Positions 1 through 10,300 of a stretch of 44,439 nucleotides of DNA are shown here, piece after piece. The notes under the pieces were generated by a model, which ran no database searches, was not told the origin of the DNA, and saw only the letters and a list, made by a program, of their open reading frames with translations. This stretch comes from DASRJW01 sp964567755 (GTDB taxonomy: Bacteria; Krumholzibacteriota; Krumholzibacteriia; G020349025), in contig CAZMNW010000064.1 of assembly GCA_964567755.1 (NCBI GenBank), positions 1-44,439 of the forward strand, written 5' to 3'. A program made the translations under genes and the position numbers. Each line of letters begins with the position of its first letter. Position 1 is the stretch's first letter.

Positions 1-455
1 GGCGATGGCGCTTGACTGCCTCTGCATCCAAGCTCAAACTCCTGAGCGAAAAGCGAACGGTCCTGAGATCCAACAGCCAAGTGAAACCGATCACGCACCA
101 AATTCCGACGGAACGAGTCCGTCATGAATAATCCGGGTTAACAATTGGAATCAGCGCATCGGCGCAGTGGCATCCCCCTTGCGGCCCATTCGGGCGTCGT
201 GCCATCAGTTCGAGCCGGCATGATTCCAGCGCTCGGGCGCCGCTCGATGTTCTTCGGCAGCTCGGAGACCCGGGGGTCGCCTCGTGGTGGCGGAACGAAA
301 GGAGGCTCGGCAACAAGAGCGGCGACACGCGAACTCCGCATTTCGCCAGCAATTGAGGCACGTAGACGAGCGGGTGTCGGCCAGGCGGGGCTCCGTACCG
401 ACTGCGTAACAACGCACGTCACTGGGAGTCGCTGGTGCCGCAGTGCAAGGATCGA
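1..455. other. No supported gene; one short inverted repeat
   Basis: Overlapping open frames exist on both strands here, but none shows a ribosome binding site, a recognisable domain or natural-looking composition. The only structure seen is a perfect inverted repeat, GACGGA-acgag-TCCGTC, at 107-123. It is not followed by a T run in either direction, so it is not a convincing intrinsic terminator. The stretch lies downstream of the minus-strand kinase gene and could hold the end of a transcription unit or a decayed gene. Confidence 0.4.
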
Positions 456-2042
456 TTACTCGGCTGCTCGCAGACGGATGCGAACCCAGGCACCGACGTC
501 CTCGCGGTTGCCGGTCTGGATGTCGCCGCCATGATCTTCGAGAATGCGCCGCACGATGGCGAGGCCGAGGCCGCTGCCCGAGGCCTTGGTCGTGAACGTG
601 GGCTCGAACATGCGCTGGCCGAGGCCGGCAGGGAAGCCGCTGCCGCGATCGAAGAAGGTGAAGCTGACGAAATCACCCTCGCGCACCCAGCGCACTTCGA
701 GCAGGCCGCCGCGCGGCATGGCCTCGACCGCGTTCTTCACCAGGTTGGTGAACACCTGCCGGATCTGGTCGCGGTCGGCGAGGACGGAAGGGACGTTGTC
801 GAGAACCGCTTGCATCTGCACGTTCGGCACTGCCGAGTACAGATCGAGCACCTGCTGCAAGATGCCGGTGGCGTCGAGCTTCTCCAACTTCGGCTTCGGC
901 AAGCGTGCGAAGCTGGAGAACTCGTCGGCCAGGCGCTTCAGGTGCGAGGTTTCCTCCAGCACCGTGTCGAGGCATTCGCGTACAACGGTGTCCTCGCCAT
1001 CGAGTCGTTTGCGCAGCCGGTGGATGGACAGCGTGATCGGTGTGAGCGGATTTTTGATCTCGTGCGCGAGTCGCCGCGCCACGTCCTGCCACGCGGCGAG
1101 GCGCGTGGCGCCGACGAGTTGCTCGTGGCTGCGCTGCAGGTCGCGACTCATGGAGTTGAACCCGCGCGCCAGGCGACCCAGCTCGCCACGCGTGGGACCG
1201 TGGACTTGTGTCCCGAGCTGGCCGGCGGCGACGGATTCGAACGCCCCCTGCAGCTGCTCGATGGGACGAGTCAAGCTGCGCGCGAGCAGGAACCCCAGCA
1301 CGAGGGCGAAAGCGAGGAAGGCGATGGCCAGTGCCACGAAGGAGTAAACGAATTGCAACAACCCGCGCTGCCGAATATGGAGCAGTTGCACGCGCTTGTA
1401 GCTTTGGCTCACGTCCTCCATCGCCTTGGCCTCGGCCTCGTCGACCGGCACAGCCACCATGGCGTAATGTGGCTCGCCGCCGAGCTCGAGCGGCCCGGCG
1501 ACGCCGACCACGACCGAGACCCCATCGGGTGCGCGCACCAGCTGTGGGGTCCCCGACCCCGAGCGTTTGCCGGGGAGCACGTCGTGCAGCAATGAGGTCG
1601 CTTGTTGCAGCGTCCATGGACCGCGCAGCGCGCGCACGGTTTCTTCGCCGGGTGCGCCGGCGCAGTAAAGCGCCACGTAGCGCGCCTGCAGAAGCTCGGT
1701 CAAATGCGGCTCGTCGGGCGTCTGTGACTGCTCGAGGCGCGCCAGCGCGACATCGGCCGCACCCTTCGCCAGCACATGTCGTTCGTGGAGAACATGACGT
1801 GCGAGCAACAGTGTGTTTTCGAGCGACGACAAGATGCCGTGCGAAGCCCAGGTCTGTGGCTGCAGTTGCCCCCAGAGCAGTGTCGCCAGGCTGAGGAGCG
1901 TCGGCACGAGGGCGAGCGACACGAAGGCGACGGCGAGCCGTGTGCGCAGCGTGCGGTTTTCGCGCAACACGACGGCGGCGACGCCCAACAACCCGAGCGA
2001 TGCCACCACGGCTGCCACGACGAGCACGCGCTCCAAATTCAA
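456..2042 (-). CDS. NtrY-like membrane sensor histidine kinase
   Basis: This 528-residue sensor kinase has two N-terminal membrane segments (about 4-26 and 36-58), a periplasmic sensor region, a third segment (about 230-254), HAMP (about 255-308), HisKA and HATPase_c domains. The phospho-accepting His is H327 in AHEIKNP. The N box (NLVKNAVEA, from 433), G1 (DRGSGFP, from 465), F box (FEPTFTTK, from 479) and G2 (GSGLGLAI, from 489) are intact, so it should autophosphorylate. The layout resembles NtrY. The start is TTG with GGAG 7 nt upstream. It lies 40 bp behind rlmN on the same strand and probably shares its transcript. The likely partner is the NtrC-type regulator at 3317, transcribed divergently beyond rlmN. 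The stimulus is not evident. Confidence 0.93.
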   Translation of the reverse strand: MNLERVLVVAAVVASLGLLGVAAVVLRENRTLRTRLAVAFVSLALVPTLLSLATLLWGQLQPQTWASHGILSSLENTLLLARHVLHERHVLAKGAADVALARLEQSQTPDEPHLTELLQARYVALYCAGAPGEETVRALRGPWTLQQATSLLHDVLPGKRSGSGTPQLVRAPDGVSVVVGVAGPLELGGEPHYAMVAVPVDEAEAKAMEDVSQSYKRVQLLHIRQRGLLQFVYSFVALAIAFLAFALVLGFLLARSLTRPIEQLQGAFESVAAGQLGTQVHGPTRGELGRLARGFNSMSRDLQRSHEQLVGATRLAAWQDVARRLAHEIKNPLTPITLSIHRLRKRLDGEDTVVRECLDTVLEETSHLKRLADEFSSFARLPKPKLEKLDATGILQQVLDLYSAVPNVQMQAVLDNVPSVLADRDQIRQVFTNLVKNAVEAMPRGGLLEVRWVREGDFVSFTFFDRGSGFPAGLGQRMFEPTFTTKASGSGLGLAIVRRILEDHGGDIQTGNREDVGAWVRIRLRAAE

Positions 2043-2082
2043 GGCTCAGCTCCTACGGGGACGACGCGTGCGCGCTCCAGGT

Positions 2083-3123
2083 TCAAGGCGCAGCTCCGGT
2101 CGTTTCCGCGCCGAAGAGCTGCCCACAAGCGGCGTCGATATCGAGCCCCATGCTCCAGCGCACGGACACGGAACGGAAGGCGCCTTGCAACTGCGCCGCG
2201 AACTCGCGCACGCGCTCCGGCAACGGACGATCGAAGCGCAGGCGAGGATCGGGATTGAACGGAATGAGATTGAGTTTGAATGGACCGGGAGGCGACCCGA
2301 GCGCACGCAGTCGCTCGGCGTCCTCGAGGCGATCGTTGACGTCGCGAAGGAGGACGTACTCCAAGGTCACGTGGTGCTTGGTGCGGCGAGCGAAGTAGGC
2401 GGCGGCCTCGAGTGTGTCGCGCAAGGAATGACGTGCGGTCACGGGCATCAGGCGCTTACGGTCCCCGTCGTTGCTGGCGTTGAGCGACACCGCCAGTTTC
2501 ACCCGCAGTTCGAGATCGGCGAGGCGCTGGATGGCATCCGGGATCCCGGTCGTGGAGACGGTGATGCGGCGGGCGCCGATGTTGCCGAGACGTCGCGCGC
2601 CGAGCACGCGAATCGCCTGCACCACGGCATCGAGATTGTCGAGCGGTTCTCCCATGCCCATGAAGACGACGTTGAGCCCGGCCGTGCCGATGAAGCGACG
2701 CACATGCAGCACCTGCTGCACGATCTCGTCGGGCGTGAGGTTGCGGATCAGGCCACGACGTGCGGTGAGACAGAACTTGCACGCGAAGCGGCAGCCCACT
2801 TGCGACGAAATGCACACCGTGTGGTGTCCCTGCATCGGCATCAGCACCGTTTCCACTGCGGCGCCATCGGCGAAGCAGAGCAGGAACTTGCGCGTGCCGT
2901 CCTGAGCCGAGACGCGATGCACGACTTCGTCCACCGGCGTGAAATGGAATTCACTGGCGAGTCGCTGGCGCAACGCCAGCGGCAGATTGGTCATCGCCGC
3001 CAGGTCAGGTGCCCCCTTGGTGTAGGTCCAGTCCGCCAGCTGCGCGGCGCGGTAGCGCGCCAGGCCGAGCGCTTGGACTTGCGCTTGCAGCTCGTCGTAG
3101 GTGAGCGCTTTCAATGCGCGCAA
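2083..3123 (-). CDS. rlmN: 23S rRNA (adenine2503-C2)-methyltransferase / tRNA A37 methyltransferase
   Basis: This is a radical-SAM RNA methyltransferase that methylates C2 of A2503 in 23S rRNA and, in the family, A37 of some tRNAs. The CxxxCxxC iron-sulfur motif reads CRFACKFC (residues 111-118 from the chosen start). The family segments MGMGEPLDN and LIPFNP are present, as is DIDAACGQL, which carries the C-terminal cysteine that forms the methylated intermediate. The chosen start is TTG at 3123, preceded by GGAG at 5 nt. It gives 346 residues, a normal length. An in-frame ATG at 3207 would add 28 arginine-rich residues without a Shine-Dalgarno sequence. A TACAAT -10 box lies right on top of it, which argues against that start. 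The NtrY-like kinase follows 40 bp downstream. Confidence 0.95.
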   Translation of the reverse strand: MRALKALTYDELQAQVQALGLARYRAAQLADWTYTKGAPDLAAMTNLPLALRQRLASEFHFTPVDEVVHRVSAQDGTRKFLLCFADGAAVETVLMPMQGHHTVCISSQVGCRFACKFCLTARRGLIRNLTPDEIVQQVLHVRRFIGTAGLNVVFMGMGEPLDNLDAVVQAIRVLGARRLGNIGARRITVSTTGIPDAIQRLADLELRVKLAVSLNASNDGDRKRLMPVTARHSLRDTLEAAAYFARRTKHHVTLEYVLLRDVNDRLEDAERLRALGSPPGPFKLNLIPFNPDPRLRFDRPLPERVREFAAQLQGAFRSVSVRWSMGLDIDAACGQLFGAETTGAAP

Positions 3124-3209
3124 GGGAACTCCAATGCCATGTGCGGTGTGGCGGGCGCGCTGCGCGATTTCCTCGCACTGCGGTGCCGACCGCCAGGCGC
3201 GTCGCATTC

Positions 3210-3215
3210 ATTGTA
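3210..3215 (-). promoter_or_regulatory. Possible -10 element for rlmN and kinase genes
   Basis: Read on the minus strand, the sequence is TACAAT, five of six matches to the sigma-70 -10 consensus. No recognisable -35 box sits 16-18 nt upstream. Transcription would begin near 3203, inside the longest rlmN frame, which fits translation from TTG 3123 better than from ATG 3207. Confidence 0.3.
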
Positions 3216-3265
3216 GGGTATGCAGATTCGCCGCCGGCGGCAAGCGCGCGGCGCCGCGGGTGGAA

Positions 3266-3274
3266 TGCTAGAAT
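3266..3274 (+). promoter_or_regulatory. Extended -10 promoter for the response regulator
   Basis: TG-C-TAGAAT is an extended -10 element (TGn plus five of six bases of TATAAT). It lies about 43 nt before the GTG start at 3317. The GC-rich sequence upstream lacks a -35 box, which is usual for extended -10 promoters. It shares a short region of about 190 bp with the divergent rlmN transcript. Confidence 0.4.
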
Positions 3275-3316
3275 CTGGCGCAAGCGTGGGGCCGGCGCAA
3301 GCGGAACGGAGAGCAC

Positions 3317-4684
<1,368 letters not shown>

Positions 4685-4690
4685 ATCGAG

Positions 4691-6064
4691 CTACTCGGCG
4701 CGCTGGATGGCCGCAGCCGGCGGTTCCTGCGGCACGGGTTGTTCGCGGCGCAGTGGGCGCGCCGGAACGCCGACGGCGGTGGTACCGGAGGCGATGGAGC
4801 ACAGGACCGCGGCGCCGGCGCCGATGACGGCGTCGGCGCCGATCTCGAGACCCTGGATCACGCAGGCGCCGATGCCGATGTGGGCGCGTTCGCCGACGCG
4901 GACACCACCGGCGAGATGTGCCCCGGGGGCGACGTGCACGAGATCGCCGAGCTCGCAGTCATGGTCGACGCTGGCGCCGGTGTTGACGATGACGCCGCGT
5001 CCGATGCGCGTCCCCGAGTTCACCACGGCGCCGGCGAACACGACGCTGCCCCAGCCGATTTCGACGCCACGGCCGACGCTGGCATGCGGGTGGACGATGG
5101 CAGGGAGCTCGAAACCCTTGTCCGCCAGGTGGGCGATCCAAGCGCCGCGGGCGGCCGGCATCCCAATGGCGACGATGGCGCGCTCGGGCAAACCCGCGCG
5201 TCCAAGCATTTCACGGCCGCCTAGAACCGGATACCCGAGAACCGCGGTGCCCGGAGCGCTCGCCGCATCGTCGAGAACGCCGGCAATCTCGTACCGCCCC
5301 TGCTTCTCGACCGCGTCGATCACGACCCGTGCATGACCACCCGCTCCGACGACGATCAACCGCGGCTTGTCGTCGCATCGAGGGCCTTGCAGTTGCATGG
5401 TCACCGGTTCGGACGCGCGCGCCGGCTCTTCGATGGCGAACGCTTGGTCGTGGTTCGCGGACGTGAAGGCATCATTGGCGCCGGCGTTGGCGTAAGTCCC
5501 CTCGCCGCGCAACACCACACCCAGCGTGCGCGTGAGGATCTGCAAATCCAGCCACCAGGAATAGTGGGTCACATAGTGCAGATCGAGCTCGATGCGCTCG
5601 GCCCACACAATGCGATTGCGGCCGTGCACCTGGGCCCAGCCGGTGACCCCGGGGCGGAAGAGCAATCGCCGCCGTTGCCGCGGCGTGTAGGAATCGACCT
5701 GATAGCGCAGCGTCGGCCGTGGGCCGACGAAGCTCATTTCACCGAGCGCAATGTTCACCAGCTGAGGCAGTTCGTCGAGCCCGGTACGGCGTAAAAACCG
5801 ACCGACGCGCGTGATGCGTTCGTCGTCTGCAGCGCTGGTGACGCCGAGGCCCGCCGTTGCAGAATCTCGCCGCATTGTTCTGAACTTGAAGATGGTGAAG
5901 GCGCGCCCATGCACGCCGATGCGTTCCTGCAAGAACAACGGGCTGCCGGGGCTGTCGAGCCGGATCGCGACCGCCAGCGCCAAGAGCACCGGGCTCGTGA
6001 CGAGAAGCAGGAGAATCGCCACGAGTTGATCGAGGGCGTATTTCAGTGTCCGTACGAGATCCAT
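4691..6064 (-). CDS. Phosphoglycosyltransferase fused to NeuD/PglD-type acetyltransferase
   Basis: This 457-residue fusion combines two steps of glycan assembly. Residues 1-195 are a bacterial sugar transferase of the PglC type: one N-terminal membrane-inserted helix (about 8-33), KFRTMR, the catalytic Asp-Glu in LDELPQ (D97/E98), and VGPRP. It should move a sugar phosphate from a nucleotide sugar onto a polyprenyl phosphate. After a linker, residues about 234-440 form a PglD/NeuD-like acyltransferase. This part has a Rossmann start (VVGAGGHAR, 238-246), a hexapeptide-repeat left-handed beta helix and the expected base H368 in SVDHDC. The same domain order is known for the bifunctional PglB of Neisseria. 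The gene follows the HAD-like gene by 6 bp. The sugar substrate cannot be read from sequence. Confidence 0.93.
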   Translation of the reverse strand: MDLVRTLKYALDQLVAILLLLVTSPVLLALAVAIRLDSPGSPLFLQERIGVHGRAFTIFKFRTMRRDSATAGLGVTSAADDERITRVGRFLRRTGLDELPQLVNIALGEMSFVGPRPTLRYQVDSYTPRQRRRLLFRPGVTGWAQVHGRNRIVWAERIELDLHYVTHYSWWLDLQILTRTLGVVLRGEGTYANAGANDAFTSANHDQAFAIEEPARASEPVTMQLQGPRCDDKPRLIVVGAGGHARVVIDAVEKQGRYEIAGVLDDAASAPGTAVLGYPVLGGREMLGRAGLPERAIVAIGMPAARGAWIAHLADKGFELPAIVHPHASVGRGVEIGWGSVVFAGAVVNSGTRIGRGVIVNTGASVDHDCELGDLVHVAPGAHLAGGVRVGERAHIGIGACVIQGLEIGADAVIGAGAAVLCSIASGTTAVGVPARPLRREQPVPQEPPAAAIQRAE

Positions 6065-6070
6065 ATCGGG

Positions 6071-6715
6071 CTACGAAGCTCCTTCCGTGCCGTCGATCCA
6101 GTCCACCAACTGCCACAAGTCCAACGTCGCGGTCTCGGACGGCGGACGACTCGGCCAGACACTCCAGCCGGCCCGATGCGCCGATTGGCGCGAGTCGCGT
6201 GCGCCGGCCACGTGGAGGCAGCGCGCCGCGGGAACGTCGAGGCGGCGAGACAACCAGCGGAAGGGCAGCGCGCGAGGAGGGGACGCCGCCGCCCCCAACT
6301 CTTCTGCCCACAGCGACGAAGGCTTGAAGCCACTCAGTCCCCAGCGCGCGAGGCAGGCATCCAAGGCCGCAGGACTGCCGCGGTCGAAAAAGCCCACGGT
6401 GCGCCGCGCGCTCAGGTCACGCAGAGCATCCAGCGTCCATACATCGATGGACGCGGTCGGCACCGCGTCGCGCGCAGCGAGAACGGCTTGCCGGACGAGT
6501 GCGGGGGAAAGGTGCAGTTTCATGTCCTGCAAGGTTCGAGCGATGAGAGCCTTCGGGCCATGGAGAATCTGGCGGCTGTGACCAGCCTCCAGGAACCTCG
6601 AAGGCGAAACCCCGTGCCGCGCCAGTCGATTCGCCGCAAGCTCGAGGGCGGCTTGATCGAATACCGCGCGGGGAATCAGGACCCCGGACACGCCGAGGAT
6701 GACGGCGTCGAGCAT
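6071..6715 (-). CDS. HAD-fold protein lacking catalytic residues
   Basis: The 214-residue product follows the layout of a haloacid-dehalogenase hydrolase, but its key motifs are altered. The opening MLDAVILGVSGVL replaces the DxDGxL nucleophile motif, so both aspartates are lost. The usual KP motif region reads SPPRALPF without the lysine. The GDxxxND motif appears as AGARDSR. It is therefore unlikely to be an active phosphatase and may have a structural or regulatory role. The chosen ATG at 6715 has a perfect GGAGG (6721-6725) 5 nt upstream; an ATG 42 nt earlier lacks one. It is the first gene before the phosphoglycosyltransferase fusion (6-bp gap), so it probably belongs to the polysaccharide operon. 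Confidence 0.75.
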   Translation of the reverse strand: MLDAVILGVSGVLIPRAVFDQAALELAANRLARHGVSPSRFLEAGHSRQILHGPKALIARTLQDMKLHLSPALVRQAVLAARDAVPTASIDVWTLDALRDLSARRTVGFFDRGSPAALDACLARWGLSGFKPSSLWAEELGAAASPPRALPFRWLSRRLDVPAARCLHVAGARDSRQSAHRAGWSVWPSRPPSETATLDLWQLVDWIDGTEGAS

Positions 6716-6828
6716 GGGTGCCTCCAGGCGCGTGCTCCACCATGTGCCGGAGGGCAAAAGACATGCCTCGAAGTCGCGGGTCGAAACGGCGGAATTCAGC
6801 CTGCGCCTTGACTTTGCCGATGTTCTCG

Positions 6829-6834
6829 ATCATA
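6829..6834 (-). promoter_or_regulatory. Possible -10 element for HAD-like/PGT operon
   Basis: The minus strand reads TATGAT here, five of six matches to the sigma-70 -10 box, about 110 nt before the HAD-like start. The -35 region (TTCGAA at a 16-nt spacing) is poor. The surrounding 6760-6900 stretch is more AT-rich than the genes on either side, as expected for a promoter region. Confidence 0.25.
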
Positions 6835-6976
6835 TTGCCACTAAGCTCGCTTCGAACACTCGTGGATCGTGACGGTCCCGAGTAGGATTTTTTGCAAGCT
6901 TCGGTGCCGAGTCGTTTTCCAGGCGTTCCATCGACTCGCAAGGCCCCCGTGGCACCGAAGCGGAAGGAGTCGGGGC

Positions 6977-7315
6977 ATGATCCGACGCACCGTAATCGCG
7001 TGCACGCTGATCTGGACCCTCCTCCTCGCTCTCCCTGCTTCCGCCGCCTCAACGAGCAAGAGTCACCACGACGCGGTCACGGCCGTCGGACCGCAGACAG
7101 GACTCGGTGCGCGTTTGGCGCCGGTGCCGATTCCCGAGCCATTGCCAACGGGTGGCAACCCCGGGGATGACGACACTCCGAATCGCGATGGCACCGGGGC
7201 GGCCACACCATCCCGTGACACGGTGACCTCCGAAGGCAGGAAGTTGTGGAGTGTGAGGGACTTAGCATCATGGATTCGACAGCACGCGGTCCATATCGCC
7301 AGGGTCAAGCGCTGA
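6977..7315 (+). CDS. Small secreted protein of unknown function
   Basis: This 112-residue protein has a clear signal peptide: MIRR, a hydrophobic stretch, then LPASA at about 19-23. The mature part is only about 89 residues. It begins with a low-complexity region rich in Pro, Gly, Asp and Thr, and ends with a basic amphipathic-looking segment (WSVRDLASWIRQHAVHIARVKR in the last 22 residues). The ATG has GGAG 8 nt upstream (AAGGAGT). No family is recognised. It lies 52 bp before the TPR-GAF-sigma54 activator and could be co-transcribed with it or be a target or signal of that regulator. Function is unknown. Confidence 0.65.
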   Translation: MIRRTVIACTLIWTLLLALPASAASTSKSHHDAVTAVGPQTGLGARLAPVPIPEPLPTGGNPGDDDTPNRDGTGAATPSRDTVTSEGRKLWSVRDLASWIRQHAVHIARVKR

Positions 7316-7320
7316 GCGTT

Positions 7321-7336
7321 TGGCTCGAGCGTGGCA
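7321..7336 (+). promoter_or_regulatory. Candidate sigma54 (-24/-12) promoter before the activator gene
   Basis: TGGCTCG-AGCG-TGGCA matches the sigma54 consensus TGGCACG-N4-TTGCW at six of seven -24 bases and four of five -12 bases. The invariant GG and GC are at the required 10-nt spacing. The predicted +1 is near 7347, about 20 nt before ATG 7368. This implies that the activator gene is itself sigma54-dependent. Confidence 0.4.
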
Positions 7337-7367
7337 AGTGTGACTCCCGTTCTCGCCGGGGTTGTCC

Positions 7368-10300
7368 ATGCTGAATCGGGATCGACACGATCCGCCCGAT
7401 TCGAAGGGCCGGCCAAAAGAGGCCTCGCTAGGTGCTCTGGAGGAGGTCGGCGATTTCCACCGCGACTCCGACAGCTACGGGGCCGCGCTCGAGTATTACG
7501 AGACAGCTCTACGGGGCATGGGCGGGGCGCAGGAATTCGACGCCCCGCTGGCCGCCCGGCTCACCCGCAAGATCGCGGATTGCTATCGCTCGAAGGGTCT
7601 GCTCGAGCACGCGTACGGCGAGCTCGAGCGCGCGCGGGGGTTCCTCAAAGGCTACGAATTCGAGCTCGAGTACGGCATCGTGCTGCGATGCCGCGCTGAA
7701 GTTCATGTCGCGCAAGGGCAGGCGGAAGCGGCGTTGCACGACGCCGAGCTTGCCATGGAGATCCTCAAGACCAGCGCGGCTCATGCCGAGTACGCGTGCG
7801 CCCAGACCATCGCTGCCGAATGCCATGGCCGCCTCGGACACGCGGCCGAATACGAGCAACTCAACCTGGATGCGCTGGCGACCTATCGGCGTATCGAGGA
7901 TCAAGTTGGAATTGCGAACGTCTACAATAACCTCGGCGTCGCCTACAAGAATGCGTGTCAGTGGGACAAGGCCATCCGGGCATTGACCCAGGCCAAGGAG
8001 CTCTGCGAGAAGCTCGGCCTCACCCGCAAGTTGGCACGCACGCTCAACAATCTCGGGATTGTCTACACCAAGACCCGCGAGTTCGACGAGGCAGTCTCTC
8101 ACTTGCGCCGTGCGCGAAGGCTGGTGCAGCAGCTCGGCGACGCCTCGACTCTGGTCAGTATCCTCAATTCGATGGGACACGCGCTGGTACTCGCCGGACG
8201 CATGTCCCAGGCTGAGAAGTATCTGCTGCAGGCGCGCGTGTCGGCGGAGAAGCATCATTTCGCCCGCTCGCAGGCGCTCGCAGACGAGTTCCTCGGCGAT
8301 ATGATGCTCGAGCAAGGGCGGCTCGACGAGGCGCGCGAGAACTACGAGAGCGGTTTACGCAAGGCGCGGGTGCTGGCGCCGAAGGGCGATGTCGTTGGCG
8401 AGATCCTGCGCCGCATCGCCGATCTGGAACTGCGCGCGGGAATGCGTTCGCAAGCCATCGCGACCGCCAAGCGCGCGCTCAAGATCTGTAGCGGCTGCGG
8501 CGAGGAGCACGAGATCGGCTTCGTGCATCGCATCCTGGGGCGCGCCTACGCGGGGCTCGGTCGGACCAAGCAGGCGGTGGACGCTTTCACCGCCAGTGTC
8601 GAGGCCTTCGAGAACACGCGCAATCCCTACGAGCTCGCCTGGAGTCGCACTTTCCTCGCCGAGGCGCATCTCGCCGACAATGGACGTGAAGGTCTCTTGC
8701 GCGCCGCTCGCGAAGCGCAAGTGGCGGTCGAGGCGTTTCGGCGCCTCGAGGAAGACTCTGGCTACTGTCATGCCGGGTTGGTTCTCGCCCAAGCGCACAA
8801 GGGCCTCGGGAACCACGACGACGGCCTCCTCGTCCTCTACGACCTGGAGCGGTTGTGCGAAGAATGCCCGGATCACGACCTGCTGCCGCAAGTGCAGGCG
8901 CTGCGCAAGGATTTCGAAGGGGCATTGGTCGCCGGCACGAGCGGCGCTGCCAATCAAATCAACCTCTTCAGTGAGCTCTATGCGCTGGCGAACCCGGCGC
9001 GCAGCTTCGACGAGCAGTTGCAAACCATGCTGCGTTCGCTCTGCAGCCGTACCGAGTGTTCGGCTGCGTTTCTGTGTCTCGTCCTCCCCGGGCGCCGCGA
9101 ACCGCTGCTCAAGGGCGCGCACGGACTCGACGAGAGCGAAGCCCTCGACCTCGCGCGCACCTTTCTCGCGCAAGGACTCAAGCCCTACGTCTCTGCTCAC
9201 GTCCAGGATGCGCTCGGGGAGCGCCATCCAATCGTTGCCCGTCGTGCCGGCGCGATTTGTTGCCAGCCACTGCGTTTCGAGGAACGTCAATTCGGCATGC
9301 TTTATTTGGAACGGCCGCGTTCGCAGGGCCCTGCCGCCTTCAGTCAGGACGAGGTGGATTTCGTCGCCAGTTACGCCAGCCTCGCGGGCGTGGTCCTTCT
9401 CGAACTCTTCAGCGAGGACTTTCGCGATCCCGAGCCCGCAGCATCGGGCGCGACGGTGCATCCGGCGCTGCGGCGCGTCATCAGCTCGGATGCGTCCATG
9501 TTGGAGGTGCTGGGCCTGGCCGAAAAGGTGGCCCGCAGCAACTGCACCGTGCTGCTTTCGGGAGAAACGGGGACGGGCAAAGGGCTACTGGCGCACTGTC
9601 TGCATATGATGAGTGACCGCGCCGGGCGCAAGTTCATCGCGCTCAATTGTGCCGCGCTCCCGGAGCCCTTGCTCGAGAGCGAGCTCTTCGGTCACGTCCG
9701 AGGCGCCTTCACCGGTGCCGAAACGACCAAGATGGGCTTGCTCGAAGCGGCGAACGGCGGCACCGTGTTTCTCGACGAGGTCGGGAAGACATCGCTTTTC
9801 ATGCAAGGGAAGCTGCTGCAATTCCTCGACACCTCCGAGGTCCGGCCGGTGGGGTCGAACGAGTTTCGCAAGGTGGATGTGCGCGTCATCTGCGCTTCGA
9901 AGAGCGACTTGCATCGTGAGGTCGCGGAAGGGCGATTGCTGGAAGACCTCTACTATCGGCTCAACGATTTTCCCATCCACATTCCGCCGCTGCGGGAGCG
10001 CATGGGCGACCTCAAGATGCTGATCGAGCACAATCTGCAGCGCTCGGCGGCCGAGCTCGGCAAGCGTGTCGCGGGCTTTTCACGCCAGGCAATTCAGGTC
10101 ATGCAGCAGTACGCCTGGCCTGGGAACGTTCGTGAGCTCGAGAAGTGCGTGAAACGTGCCGTTATTCTCGCCGACGAGGGTCATCCCATCACCGTCCAGC
10201 ACCTGCCGGACGATCTCAAGTCCTCGGCACGGCACACACCCGCATTCGTGCCCCTCGGCTCCGGGTTGTCGTTGCGCGAGCACATGGCGCGGGTCGAGGC

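Noticed and set aside
122..534. Several overlapping frames on both strands at the left edge, one with the segment YVPQLLAKCGVRVSPLLLP
   Set aside because: No domain, ribosome site or consistent codon pattern. Open frames on three registers are expected at this GC content. A decayed transposase was considered, but no catalytic motif or terminal repeat is visible.
435..1595. 386-codon plus-strand frame antisense to the histidine kinase
   Set aside because: Its protein is an arginine/histidine-rich shadow with no domain; the minus strand encodes all kinase motifs.
6893..6910. Minus-strand GGCACCGAAGCTTGC resembling a sigma54 promoter before the HAD-like operon
   Set aside because: The GG and GC elements are 11 nt apart, and sigma54 promoters need 10.
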